Positions 27,392 through 36,482 of a stretch of 64,000 nt of DNA are shown here, in pieces. Source of the stretch: Roseiarcus sp963765375 (lineage in GTDB: Bacteria; Pseudomonadota; Alphaproteobacteria; Rhizobiales; Beijerinckiaceae); NCBI GenBank assembly GCA_963765375.1, contig CAVXVZ010000003.1, positions 558,001 through 622,000 of the forward strand, in the 5' to 3' direction. The number at the start of each line of letters is the position of its first letter. The stretch's first letter is position 1. The notes under the pieces were generated by a model, which did no database searches, was not told where the DNA came from, and saw nothing but the letters and a program-made list of their open reading frames with translations. The position numbers and the translations under genes were made by a program.

Positions 27392-30300
27392 ATGGGGCGG
27401 GAACCTCGTATTTTTTTGAGCCATTCCGGCGCTGACACTGAGCCAGCGCGGGAATTGAAGCGGCGGCTGCTCGCGGGCCCGGCTGCGCAAGCAGCGGGCC
27501 TCAAGGTCTGGTTCGACAAAGACGACTTAAGAGCGGGTCAGTGGCAGCCGCAAATAGAACAGGCGATCGTCAACGATGCGACCGCTTTCATCGTGTACGT
27601 TGGCTCGCGCGGTGTGGTGAACTGGGTCGACATCGAGGTTAGGACGGCCCTCTCGCGCGCGGCCACGGACAAGACCTTCCTGTTCATTCCAGTTCTCGCG
27701 GCCGAGGGCGCAACCAGCGCGCTGCCTCCCTTTGCGAAGCTCCATCAAGGCGTGCATGATCCGCTTAGGGACGTGGAGGCGTTCCAGAAGCTTCTCAAGG
27801 CAGTTCTCAACCTCGATTGGGACGTGGCGCCTATAGTGATCTGTGAGCCGTTCGTCGGCCTCCGCTCGATGCGGGAGGAGGAGGCGGACCGCTTCTTCGG
27901 TCGCGCCCAGGAGATCGTCACCCTCGCCGACAAATTCCGCAAACATCGCCTCGTCGCGATCGTGGCCGACAGCGGCACGGGCAAGTCGTCGCTCGCGCAG
28001 GCGGGCTTTATTCCGGCCTTCCGCGGCGGCGCGCTGATAGATCCGACGCGGGAAGACGCGCGGGAAAAGATCTGGAACGTCGTGACAATGCGGCCACGCG
28101 CCGATCCCGCCGAAGGCTTGAGGCAGGGCGTCGAGATCGCGGCGACGAAACTTGGCCGTTCGCTCACGGATATTGCGAGCCTGCGCGACGACGTGTCTCT
28201 CGCCGACGCCAGCAGGACTGCCTTCGCTTTGCGCTGCGGCCTGGCGCCGGACAGAACCTCGATGCTGCTGATCGTCGACCAGTTCGAGGAGCTGTTCACC
28301 GCGACCTCCGACACGGACGGGGCGTCTTTTGTGGCTTTGCTGCTGGCGCTCGCCGATGGCCCCTCGGACGTCCGCATCCTGCTGACGGTGCGGTCCGATT
28401 ATTTCAACCTCGCGAGCGGCGTCAAGGATTCCGCCGGCCGTCCTGCCCTTTTCGAGCGCCTCACCACCGACAACAATGACGCGATCCTGCGGCTGAAAGC
28501 CATGTCGCCGGAGGGTCTCCGCGAGGCGGTGCTGGTCCCGCTCAAGCTTGCCGGCGCGGACAACGAAACGGCGCTCGCGGACGCGGTGCAGACCGACATT
28601 TCGCATCAGGCGAGTGGCCTGCCGCTGTTACAGGTCGCTTTGCGCGCGGCCTGGCAGGAGCGCAAGGCGACCGGGCGGCCGATGCTGGAATGCTACCAGG
28701 TGGTCGGCCGCGTCAGCGGGGCGCTCGCACGCGAAGCCGACAAGGCGCGCTCGAAACTGCCAAAGGAGGATCAGGGTCGGCTCGAATCCATTTTCGTCCG
28801 CCTCGTGCGGCTCGGCGACACCGGCGGCGCCACGCGGCGCGAAGCTTTGCTGAGCGAATTCGACGCGCCACGCCAAAACCTCATCAGAGAAAAACTAGGG
28901 ACTGATGAATACGGCCGCCTCGTGTCGGTCGGCGAAACCCATGCGGAACTGTCGCACGAGGCGCTGATCACGCAATGGCCGTGGCTCCAGAGCATGCTGA
29001 AGACCAACGCCACTGATGTGCGCTGGCTAGCGCGGTTGATGGAGCGGACCAAGGAATGGAGCGCGGCGCCGGATGAGAGGAAGGCCAACTACCTCGCAAC
29101 AGGCGCGGAGCGCGAGAAGTTCCACGATTTGAGGGAGCGGCGCGGCGACTGGCTTTCGGACGCGGACAGGGACTTCGTCGCGGTGTCGGAGAGAGCGTAT
29201 CAGGATGACCTCGACGCCGCCGAAGCGCGCCAGCGCGAACGCGAGGAAGAGCAGGCGCGGCAAATCGAGACCGCCAAAAAGCTTGCGACCGCCGCAAGCG
29301 ACCTTGCTGCATCCGAACAGCGAACGAGTCGACGCACCCGCATCGGCGCGCTTGTAGCGTTCCTGTTCGCGATCGCCGCGGGCGCATTCGGCTTGTACGC
29401 CCGGCACGAACGGAACGTAGCCGAAGAGGCGGCTCAAGAGGCGCAGCGCCAGCTTGATCGCGCAAATAGAGAGCTCGCCGCGTCAATCAACAGCGGTCTT
29501 GGTTCCGACCCGCTCTTTCCCCTTACGAGCAGACAGCGCAATACTTTGTGGAAGCTTGCTCTCACCAACGAACCGGTGAAAAGCGACTTTATCTCCATCA
29601 TGGCTGGGAGTTCCGAGGAGACAGTTCGTATTTCTCCCTGGTTCGCCCAGATTTGGCGAGCTTTGGGGCTGCTGAGACCTTCTGCCGAGGCAGGAAGAAT
29701 CCTCGAGCCGCTGGTTAAGCAGTTCGGCCAGACGACCAATCCCGATATGCTTCAAGCGCTGGCCCCGGTGCTCCAAGCTCTGGCGCCGAAGCTGAACGAG
29801 GCGCAGACGAGCCAAGCGCTCGAGCTGCTGCTCAAGCAGATGGGCCAAGCCACCGAGTCCTGGGCGCTCGTGGCGCTGGCTCCAGCGCTCCAGGCTCTGG
29901 CGCCAAAGCTGAGCGAGGCGCAGACGAGCCAAGCGCTCGAGCTGCTGCTCGAGAAGATCGGCGAGGAGACCGATTCCGAGGCGCTCGAGTATATGGCCCT
30001 AGCGCTCCAAGCTCTGGCGCCGAAGCTGAGTGAGGCGCAGACGAGCCAAGCGCTCGAGCTGCTGCTCGAGAAAATCAGCCAGACGACTATCAACACGACC
30101 GGATCGCTCATCCCGGCTCTCCCGGCTCTGGCCGGGAAACTGAGCGAGGCGCAGACGAGCCAGGCGCTAGGGCCGCTGTTCAAGCAGATCGGTCAGACGA
30201 CTAATCTCAACACGCTCGCGGCCCAGATGAAAGCGCTAGAGGCTCTGGCGCCGGAGCTGAGCAAGGTGCAAACTAGGGAGGCGCTCGAGCCCGTGCTCAA

Positions 30301-31429
30301 GCAGATCGGTCAGGTGACCGATCCCTATGGCTTCCTGAACCTAGCCGAGGCGCTCCAGGCTCTGGGACCGAGCGCCGCGCAGGCGAGCCAGGCGCTCGAC
30401 GCGGTGCTCAGGCAGATCGGCAAGACAACCCGTCCCATTGCCGCGCTGGAGTCGGTGGTGGAGGCGCTCCAGGTTCTCGCGCCGTGGCTGAGCGAGGCGC
30501 AGACGAGCCAAGCGCTCGAGCCGCTGCTCAAGCAGATCGGCGAGAAGACCGATCGCGAGGCTCTCACGGCGCAGGCCGAGGAGCTCCAGGCTCTGGCGCC
30601 AAAGCTGAGCGACGCTCAGGTGAGCCAGGTGCTCGAGCTGCTGCTCAAGCAGCCGCCTGATGCCTACGCGCCGGGGAAACTGGCCCCGGCGCTCCAGGCT
30701 CTGGTACCGAAGCTGAGTGAGGCGCAGGTGAGTCAGGCGCTCGAGCTGCTGCTCAAGCAGATCGGTCAGACGACGTTTCCTGACGCGCTTAGGACGCTGG
30801 CCCAGGCGCTACAGGCTCTGCCTGTCCGGCTGACCGAGGCGCAGGCGAGCCAGGCGCTTGACACCGTGCTCACAAAGATCGGCCAGACGACCCCGAACGA
30901 AGGCAAATACGACCTCCAGGCGCTGGCCCAGGCGCTACAGGCTCTGACCACGAAGGTGAGCGAGGCGCAGGCGAGCCGGGCGCTTGAACCGCTGCTCGAG
31001 CAGATCGGTCGGACGACCGATTTCATGATGCTCGAGGGGCTGGCCGAGGTGCTCCAAGCTCTGGCGGCGAAATTGACTGACGCCCAGGCCGTGCAAGCTT
31101 CAAACGCCGCCGTATCCTCACTGGCGTGGGCTGCTAACGACGAGGAGGCTGCCGAGTGGGCTCGAGCGCTCGTGGCCCTCACGAATTCGGCGTCCGATCG
31201 CGATAAACGCTTGGTGGCTGCGATCGCCTACCCAACTGCCGCCGGATCGGCGACCGATGTCTTGTTCGACGCGATCCGCACCGGACATCCTGAAGCGCCG
31301 GCGAAAGAAAAGGGAACGGAAGCCGGACTGGAATGGCTGGCGAAAAAGTTTCCTGAAGTCCTTCACCCTCCGGTTTGCCCGCAGCCGCTACAAGCCGGGT
31401 TGGAATGCCCCCCCTCAGCTAGCCAGTAA
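27392..31429 (+). CDS. TIR-STAND NTPase with transmembrane segment and C-terminal helical repeats
   Basis: The 1345-aa protein is intact. Residues 6-140 form a TIR domain (IFLSHSGAD at the start; NWVDIEVRTAL carries a Glu at about 82 in the place of the NADase Glu). Residues 152-600 form a STAND NTPase (Walker A IVADSGTGKSS at about 190-200; Walker B LLIVDQFEELF near 295). A coiled coil (about 610-650) and one transmembrane segment (GALVAFLFAIAAGAFGLYA) follow. The rest is 12 tandem repeats of about 40 aa with the core SEAQTSQALELLL. STAND proteins of this plan sense an invader through C-terminal repeats, oligomerise, and TIR then degrades NAD or makes a signal. ATG 27392 follows TTG 27389. 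Confidence 0.9.
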   Translation: MGREPRIFLSHSGADTEPARELKRRLLAGPAAQAAGLKVWFDKDDLRAGQWQPQIEQAIVNDATAFIVYVGSRGVVNWVDIEVRTALSRAATDKTFLFIPVLAAEGATSALPPFAKLHQGVHDPLRDVEAFQKLLKAVLNLDWDVAPIVICEPFVGLRSMREEEADRFFGRAQEIVTLADKFRKHRLVAIVADSGTGKSSLAQAGFIPAFRGGALIDPTREDAREKIWNVVTMRPRADPAEGLRQGVEIAATKLGRSLTDIASLRDDVSLADASRTAFALRCGLAPDRTSMLLIVDQFEELFTATSDTDGASFVALLLALADGPSDVRILLTVRSDYFNLASGVKDSAGRPALFERLTTDNNDAILRLKAMSPEGLREAVLVPLKLAGADNETALADAVQTDISHQASGLPLLQVALRAAWQERKATGRPMLECYQVVGRVSGALAREADKARSKLPKEDQGRLESIFVRLVRLGDTGGATRREALLSEFDAPRQNLIREKLGTDEYGRLVSVGETHAELSHEALITQWPWLQSMLKTNATDVRWLARLMERTKEWSAAPDERKANYLATGAEREKFHDLRERRGDWLSDADRDFVAVSERAYQDDLDAAEARQREREEEQARQIETAKKLATAASDLAASEQRTSRRTRIGALVAFLFAIAAGAFGLYARHERNVAEEAAQEAQRQLDRANRELAASINSGLGSDPLFPLTSRQRNTLWKLALTNEPVKSDFISIMAGSSEETVRISPWFAQIWRALGLLRPSAEAGRILEPLVKQFGQTTNPDMLQALAPVLQALAPKLNEAQTSQALELLLKQMGQATESWALVALAPALQALAPKLSEAQTSQALELLLEKIGEETDSEALEYMALALQALAPKLSEAQTSQALELLLEKISQTTINTTGSLIPALPALAGKLSEAQTSQALGPLFKQIGQTTNLNTLAAQMKALEALAPELSKVQTREALEPVLKQIGQVTDPYGFLNLAEALQALGPSAAQASQALDAVLRQIGKTTRPIAALESVVEALQVLAPWLSEAQTSQALEPLLKQIGEKTDREALTAQAEELQALAPKLSDAQVSQVLELLLKQPPDAYAPGKLAPALQALVPKLSEAQVSQALELLLKQIGQTTFPDALRTLAQALQALPVRLTEAQASQALDTVLTKIGQTTPNEGKYDLQALAQALQALTTKVSEAQASRALEPLLEQIGRTTDFMMLEGLAEVLQALAAKLTDAQAVQASNAAVSSLAWAANDEEAAEWARALVALTNSASDRDKRLVAAIAYPTAAGSATDVLFDAIRTGHPEAPAKEKGTEAGLEWLAKKFPEVLHPPVCPQPLQAGLECPPSASQ
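29690..31110. repeat. In-gene tandem repeats of about 120 bp (sensor region)
   Basis: Twelve units encode about 40 residues each, sharing ALQALAPKLSEAQTSQALE. Several adjacent units are nearly identical in DNA. Such internal repeats can gain or lose units by recombination, changing the length of the sensor. Confidence 0.85.
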
Positions 31430-31516
31430 GACGGAAACACTCTTGGGGTTGAACGGCTTGCCGCGCTCGTTGAGGACGCCGCGAGCGGCAAGCTTGGCGG
31501 ATATGGCGCGAAGGGG
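31415..31516 (-). pseudogene. Serine recombinase C-terminal remnant
   Basis: The minus strand reads RAISAKLAARGVLNERGKPF, then NPKSVSVLLAS and a stop. This resembles the C-terminal helix-turn-helix repeat of resolvase-type recombinases (pattern IAAELNARGI, then ARSVLNVL). It overlaps the 3' end of the TIR-STAND gene and has no catalytic part, so it is a relic. Confidence 0.45.
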
Positions 31517-31651
31517 GGGCCGAAAAGGTAGCTGGAGCACAGGGTCCTGGCGACGTCGGCGCGGCGGAAATGTGCTTGAGGCGTCGATCAGCGACGGCTC
31601 CGTCGTGGCGATCCCGCGAGGGCCAGTGTCCTACACGGCCCTCTGCGGGCA

Positions 31652-32890
31652 TCACTCATCGTCTGGCCTGTCCACCATCGCGATTGCGATCACCTTCGTG
31701 AGCCGCCGCGTCTCGACGTAGAGCAACAGTTCATCGTCCTGCGTGATCGGCCGAGCGTGCATCGTATCGAGCCTGATCGGATGAAGCCGCTGGAAGGTCT
31801 CGCGGACGCTCTCCCGGCGGTGGAAGTACCGGACGAAGATCTCCCGCCAATTGTCGCCGCGGCAAAGAACCGGCTCGTAGTCGGTGAAATCGGCGTATGC
31901 GATGAGCGGCCTTACCCGCCCCACTGCGTCCTCAGCCCGTTGCTTCTTCTCGGCCCATTTCTCGTAGAGGCCGTTCGGCAACCTGTGCCTCGGCCAATCC
32001 GGACCGTAGGCCTGCGTCATGTGGTGGTCGATGAACCGCCGCAACTGCGTCTCGAGGCGCAGCAGCCAGTCATGCGCCTCGTTGGTTCGCACGAGGGCGA
32101 TCTCCTCGTCATCGCTCTCTGCCCGCGCTACGGGCGCGCCATAGGCGTCGACAAGCGTGGGAGGCTCCCGCCGCAGTCGAGCAATCGTCACCGTCTCACG
32201 GAAGGCGGGGGCGGGGAAGTCCGTCAACTCGGTATCGAAGCCACGTCCGACATAGAACTCGGAGCGTGCGGTCAGATCGTCGAAAATCGCCGTCGGCCAG
32301 GTGATCGAATCCCTCCAGTCCCCAAGCCCAGTCCGCAACAGCGCTGAGACGTTCTCGTCAAAGCCCGGCCTTGCGCCGAGAAGGCCGCCCATGGCCTGAA
32401 TCTTGGTGAAACTCTCGACCGAGCGAGCCATGTGCAGTTGATCGACCCACGGTGTCCGCATGGCCACCATCGACCTTTGGAGCGCCTGTTCCTCCTCTGC
32501 GAATCTCGCCAGCGCCTTCGCCGCTGGACTTTCCCGAAATTGCGCCGCCAGCTGCGTGAGCGCGTCGACCTCGGGAAGACGGAACCGTTCGTTAAACGCC
32601 ATCATTTGTCGCTGCGTCTCCGCAAACGTACCTGAGAAAGGCGACGCCGGATCGAAGACGCCCGCACGCCGAAGCTCCCCCAAGGGGCCTTCGACCATGC
32701 GCATCAGGGCCTGATGTTGCTCGGCCGATTGCATCAGCCGCTGTAGGGCGCTGTTCTCGTGCAGCGCTTTGAAGGCCTGAAGGGCCGATGAGTTCGTCAC
32801 CTTTCGGACGAGCTCGGCCATCGCCAGGTCGTCGACCGCGCGAAACACCGTGCGTGGTTGCGCCCCCATCGCATCTTTCTTCTCGGCCAT
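31652..32890 (-). CDS. Swt1-type HEPN domain protein, candidate RNase effector
   Basis: The 412-aa protein begins at MAEKKDAMGAQ; the longer frame adds 12 doubtful residues. The N-terminal two-thirds is helical and unassigned. The C-terminal 130 residues match the Swt1-like HEPN domain: LRRFIDHHMTQAYGPDWPRH, then RPLIAYADFTDYEPVLCRGD, then NWREIFVRYF. They end in the HEPN R-x4-H box, IRLDTMHAR. HEPN proteins with this box are metal-independent RNases used in abortive infection. It is a monocistronic gene convergent with the TIR-STAND gene. Activity against RNA is inferred. Confidence 0.75.
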   Translation of the reverse strand: MAEKKDAMGAQPRTVFRAVDDLAMAELVRKVTNSSALQAFKALHENSALQRLMQSAEQHQALMRMVEGPLGELRRAGVFDPASPFSGTFAETQRQMMAFNERFRLPEVDALTQLAAQFRESPAAKALARFAEEEQALQRSMVAMRTPWVDQLHMARSVESFTKIQAMGGLLGARPGFDENVSALLRTGLGDWRDSITWPTAIFDDLTARSEFYVGRGFDTELTDFPAPAFRETVTIARLRREPPTLVDAYGAPVARAESDDEEIALVRTNEAHDWLLRLETQLRRFIDHHMTQAYGPDWPRHRLPNGLYEKWAEKKQRAEDAVGRVRPLIAYADFTDYEPVLCRGDNWREIFVRYFHRRESVRETFQRLHPIRLDTMHARPITQDDELLLYVETRRLTKVIAIAMVDRPDDE

Positions 32891-32992
32891 GGCTTCTGGA
32901 AGTCCTTTGATACAGTGGACGAACATCTACCTGTTTAGTGCCCCGCAGATACACATCACCAGCGCGATGAGGCACCGGAGCCCGCCCTCGAG

Positions 32993-33145
32993 GGGCATCA
33001 GGGTCCCGTCGTCTCCGCGTCGTTCAGCCCCGACGGGACGCATGTGGTCACGGCGTCTGACGACAAGACGGCGCGGGTGTGGCGCATATTTCCGAACGTC
33101 AATCGGCTCATCGGTAGGTGCGGGCGGGTCTCTCGCGATGCATGA
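32993..33145 (+). pseudogene. WD40-repeat remnant of a STAND-WD40 protein
   Basis: The frame reads GHQGPVVSASFSPDGTHVV, then TASDDKTARVWRIF, and stops at 33145. This is one WD40 blade ending in the tail typical of bacterial STAND-WD40 immune proteins. No upstream repeats remain. It shows that a third STAND-type gene once stood here. Confidence 0.65.
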
Positions 33146-33401
33146 GCCAAGCCGAGCGCGACGCGTACGGTCTGGGCAGCGGGCAGCCGACATCTGCCCT
33201 TTCGGCTTTCGTCGTACCGGCCGTTTTGCCAACGCAACCTCCCAACGCTACAGGTTCCTGTCCTTCCTGATTGCAACGGGATAAGCACAGTCACCCGGGG
33301 CAACTACCGTCCTGCATTGGCGGAGAGATTTCTTGACAAGGTCTCGAGCGGGAAGGGCAGGGGAAGGGCTAACTTTTGGCCCAACCCCTAAGTCCCGACT
33401 T
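33146..33401. other. Intergenic stretch, no gene seen
   Basis: Between the WD40 remnant and the DGQHR gene. No gene or clear signal was found. Confidence 0.35.
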
Positions 33402-34853
33402 TCAGTTAAATCGGGTGGGAAGTCCGGTCTGCCAGCGGATCATATCTGCCAAGATCGGGAATATGTCATTATGCTTCGCTCCGAAGCGCATGAAGCCGCC
33501 TTGCGAGCTTCCAATGTCTCTGTTCGCCCCGTCTTCTGGCGGCAAGTGGTTCGCCAGTGAGGCGAGGTTCGCCCGGTCCCGCTCCTCCTCCGAAAGCGCA
33601 TAATAGTTCCAGAGCGGATTTCGATGGGAGAAGTCCACGCTATGGAGTCGATCCAGGAACTGTTCATACAGTTCCTGCCCGTTGTCCGGCTTGCGATTAC
33701 TAAAGTTCAAATCATAGGTGATCTTTGAAAGTGCCTTCAGAACCACCGGTTGAGCTGCGACCGTCTCTTCCTTGGATCGGTTCGCGCCGAAATGAGGAAT
33801 CTCGATGATCTTCTCCCACAACCTCAGCACGATCAACTCGCGCGGCTCGACGGTTGCCGGAGTGGCTCCCGACACATTCCCCTTGTTCAAAAAGGCGATG
33901 GCATTTATCGCCACCATGTCCTTCAGCACCACCGCCCCCTGATCCGCAGACCAATCCTTGGGCTCATGTCCTGTGATTTGGAGCGCCAGTTCACCGGCAA
34001 GCCGGTTTTTGATGAACGCTGTAATCGGATTGGAGCTATCGAACTGGATGGCCAGGGAGGGATCGACCTTCTTTACCAGACGGTTCAAATCATGGAAAAG
34101 CTGGCGCTCTTGGTCCACTTCGAGCCCGAGGTGAACCTCAATACTGAGAGTGGCATAGGAACGTGCGGCCTCATACGCTTCGTTCCATACAATCATCTCG
34201 TCTTCGGTCACCTCTCGCCCCTTATCGGGGAAGAGGAGCGGGGTTTTCGCTGGGTAACGCCCAGTCTGTCGAACGCTTTCCAGGAAAGCCATTGTCATGT
34301 CGGCGGCCTTCCTGCGGTGCTGTCCGTCCACAACCCAGAGTGTATGGCGCTCGGCAAGGAAGACCCTGAATGCGGCAGTCTCGCCGGTTAGGGTTTCAAG
34401 CCTGATGCCTCTGATTCCCCCGTTTCCGGTTCCCCCTAAGGGTATGCTGCGGATGTTGCAGACGAGGGGCTGGATGGAAAAGTACGGCTGTTCACCCAGC
34501 AACCGAAGGACATTGTCGAACGCGGGCACGTTCTCCTTGCCTTGTACCATACGTCGCAGCTTGGCCGCCGAGACGAGCCCTTTCAGCATGTAGACAGCGA
34601 GTTTCTTTGCATGGTTTGGGTCGAGTGGACGCTGAGCGACCGGCCCAGCTTCACGATCATTGGCAACCGCCGAAATCTCAAAAAACTTTCGGAACGGGAC
34701 CGACATCGTGAAGACACGGTGCCCGAGGTTATGCCCAATAAAGACGTTGAACGGCAACTCGTTGACATCTCCCGCCTCGGTGAGATTGTCGAGATCGTCC
34801 AGTTCCTGTTTCGTTTGAAGCGGCGTGGGAAGCACACCAGATTTCGGATACAT
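33402..34853 (-). CDS. DGQHR-domain protein, DndB-like
   Basis: The 483-aa protein carries the signature DGQHR in HTLWVVDGQHRRKAADM at about residue 195. This defines DndB/DGQHR proteins, which bind DNA and repress or modulate phosphorothioate modification genes. The start is ATG 34853 (MYPKSGVLPTPLQTKQELDD) because GGAGAG lies about 10 bases upstream; a 30-codon extension lacks such a site. No dndACDE genes are in the window, so it is a solitary DGQHR protein. It lies directly downstream of the Vsr fragment on the same strand, hinting at a former modification operon. The frame is clean. Confidence 0.8.
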   Translation of the reverse strand: MYPKSGVLPTPLQTKQELDDLDNLTEAGDVNELPFNVFIGHNLGHRVFTMSVPFRKFFEISAVANDREAGPVAQRPLDPNHAKKLAVYMLKGLVSAAKLRRMVQGKENVPAFDNVLRLLGEQPYFSIQPLVCNIRSIPLGGTGNGGIRGIRLETLTGETAAFRVFLAERHTLWVVDGQHRRKAADMTMAFLESVRQTGRYPAKTPLLFPDKGREVTEDEMIVWNEAYEAARSYATLSIEVHLGLEVDQERQLFHDLNRLVKKVDPSLAIQFDSSNPITAFIKNRLAGELALQITGHEPKDWSADQGAVVLKDMVAINAIAFLNKGNVSGATPATVEPRELIVLRLWEKIIEIPHFGANRSKEETVAAQPVVLKALSKITYDLNFSNRKPDNGQELYEQFLDRLHSVDFSHRNPLWNYYALSEEERDRANLASLANHLPPEDGANRDIGSSQGGFMRFGAKHNDIFPILADMIRWQTGLPTRFN

Positions 34854-35004
34854 CGTAGGGTTCTTTCTCTCCTTCGGTCCAGGGAGGCCTGCAGATATGC
34901 TCCTGGAATACGCTATAAATACCCCAGGAATAATTATTGTCAAGCCCAGGTGTGAAGATAGGCCTACCTCGCGGCCGGTTCAGCCACCTGAACATACGGC
35001 CCCT

Positions 35005-35315
35005 TCACGAAACGCGTGGAACAGACGACGGGACGGAACACAACCGCTCGGCGAGATCACCAGAGGCTTCACGCCGGTGGCCCTTCAATTCAACCTGAGG
35101 GCAAGAACCCCGGACGAAATCGTGGCAGGCGGCGATAACGTCGGACAGGCGCAACCTCGCCAGGCCATTTAGAGCGCATTCCCATACGGTCATGATCCTC
35201 CAGCCCTGGCGGGAGAGCGCCCCTTCATTCTGGCGGTCGCGCGCGCGGTTGCCGGCAATCTTGCCGGCCCAGAACTCCTGTTGGCGAAGGCGCTGTCGAA
35301 GCGGCGCTGTTCAAC
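35005..35315 (-). pseudogene. Vsr-like mismatch endonuclease, N-terminally truncated
   Basis: The fragment reads RQQEFWAGKIAGNRARDRQN, then GWRIMTVWECALNGLARL, to a stop at 35005. FW-x-x-K, N-x-x-RD and the W-x-(3)-VWEC box match the C-terminal half of very-short-patch-repair endonuclease (Vsr), which nicks T:G mismatches from deaminated 5-methylcytosine. The N-terminal part with the catalytic Asp is missing where IS630 begins. The last 45 residues extend beyond the usual Vsr end. A companion cytosine methyltransferase is not in the window. Confidence 0.7.
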
Positions 35316-35317
35316 TA

Positions 35318-36394
35318 GAGCGGAATCCGTTCAGGTTGTGTCGTGGAGGGGGAGTTCAGCGGGGTCATAGCCGCAGGTCTGGAAGTAATTTTCGCATTCG
35401 TACCGCTTGAAGAGGCCGGCGGCGCTCTCCAGGACGGCGATGAGGCCGGCAATGGTGCGCTCGGCCAATTTTCGCAGCCCGGCCTTCAGCTTGGATATCG
35501 CCATCTCGATGGGGTTGAAGTCCGGGCTATAGGGCGGCAGGTATCGCACCGTGCAGTTTTTCTTGGCCAGGATTTCCGCCACTCTCGGGCTCTTGTGAGC
35601 CTTGAGATTGTCGAGCACGACGATGTCGCCCTCCTCCAAGGTTGGCAAGAGACAATGCTCAAGCCAAGCCTCGAACGTCGCGGCGTTCATGGCGTGGTCA
35701 TAGGCCTTGGGCGAGACAGCGCCTCTCAGGCGCAGGCCGAAGACGAAGGTGATCGCTTTGTAATGGCCGTGCGGAACACCGCAGCGCAGACGTCGCCCGC
35801 GTCGTCGCCGACCGTAACGGCGCGCCATGTTGGTCGCCGCCGCGGTTTCGTCGACGAACACCAGTTTCAGCGGATCGAGGTCGAGTTGACCATCGAACCA
35901 CCGCCGCCGCCGTTCGAGGACGTCGGGCCGGTCCTGTTCGCCCGCATGCGCCGACTTTTTTTGAGCGTGATGTCGTGGCGGTCGAAAAACCGCCAGATCA
36001 TCGACGGCGACACCTTCTCGCCCCGCGTACGATCCAAACGAGCACAGATTTCGGTCAGCGTCAGGTCAGGCTCGCGCCGGTGAAGGCGCAAAAGGTAATC
36101 CGCATGCGCCTCCACACGCTTCGAACGCGTGTCGCCGCCCATCGGCAGCGGCGCATAGCTGCCGCGCTCGCGCAGCGCCGCCACCCACCGGATCGCGCTG
36201 GCAAAGCTAATCCCAAACCGCCGCGCCGCCACCCGGCAACTCATGCCTTCCTCGCCAACCGCCGAAACCACCCGCTTGCGCAAATCCACCGATAAAGGCC
36301 CCATCTCGCGCCGCCTCCAATTCGGCGCAGCTCAAGAATCAGATTTTCTCCAATTCGGGAATCCCAAGCAATTCAACCCGCGCGGAAAGCGCTC
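35318..36394 (-). mobile_element. IS630-family insertion sequence
   Basis: Bounded by TA dinucleotides (35316-35317 and 36395-36396), the IS630 target. Ends show AGAGCGGAATCCG on the left and AGAGCGCTTTCCGCG on the right read on the opposite strand. It interrupts the vsr region. Confidence 0.8.
35331..36304 (-). pseudogene. IS630 transposase in two overlapping frames
   Basis: The first part (from 36304) carries the N-terminal helix-turn-helix (VAARRFGISFASAIRWVAAL, then LTLTEICARLDRTRGEKVSP). The second (to 35331) carries the DDE core: LVFVDETAAATNMAR, VVLDNLKAHKSPRV and YSPDFNPIEMAISKLKA. One base less near 35933 would join ANR to EQDRPDVLERRR. Some IS630 elements use programmed frameshifting, so the copy could still be functional. 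Confidence 0.85.
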
Positions 36395-36396
36395 TA

Positions 36397-36482
36397 ATTA
36401 GACGTATCGCAGGTCGTCGACCCGAGCCTGATGCCGTCATTTGTCGTCAGGCGAGGAGAAGCCGAGGGCCTCTCCGGCAACC
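36397..36482. other. Short spacer between IS630 and the HNH gene
   Basis: The minus-strand frame GEALGFSSPDDK ends in TGA overlapping an ATG (MTASGSGRRPAIRL) at the IS edge. It may be the end of a lost gene and the start of vsr, but it is too short to prove. Confidence 0.3.

Noticed and set aside
29690..31110. Regular repeats as a CRISPR array
   Set aside because: The repeats are about 120 bp, have no spacers and lie in one open coding frame of the TIR-STAND gene.
33402..34853. Dnd phosphorothioation system from the DGQHR gene
   Set aside because: No dndA, C, D or E gene lies in the window; a solitary DGQHR protein alone is not evidence for DNA sulfuration.
35867..35935. IS630 frameshift as proof of decay
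   Set aside because: Some IS630 elements use programmed frameshifting, so the two-frame layout does not by itself show inactivation.
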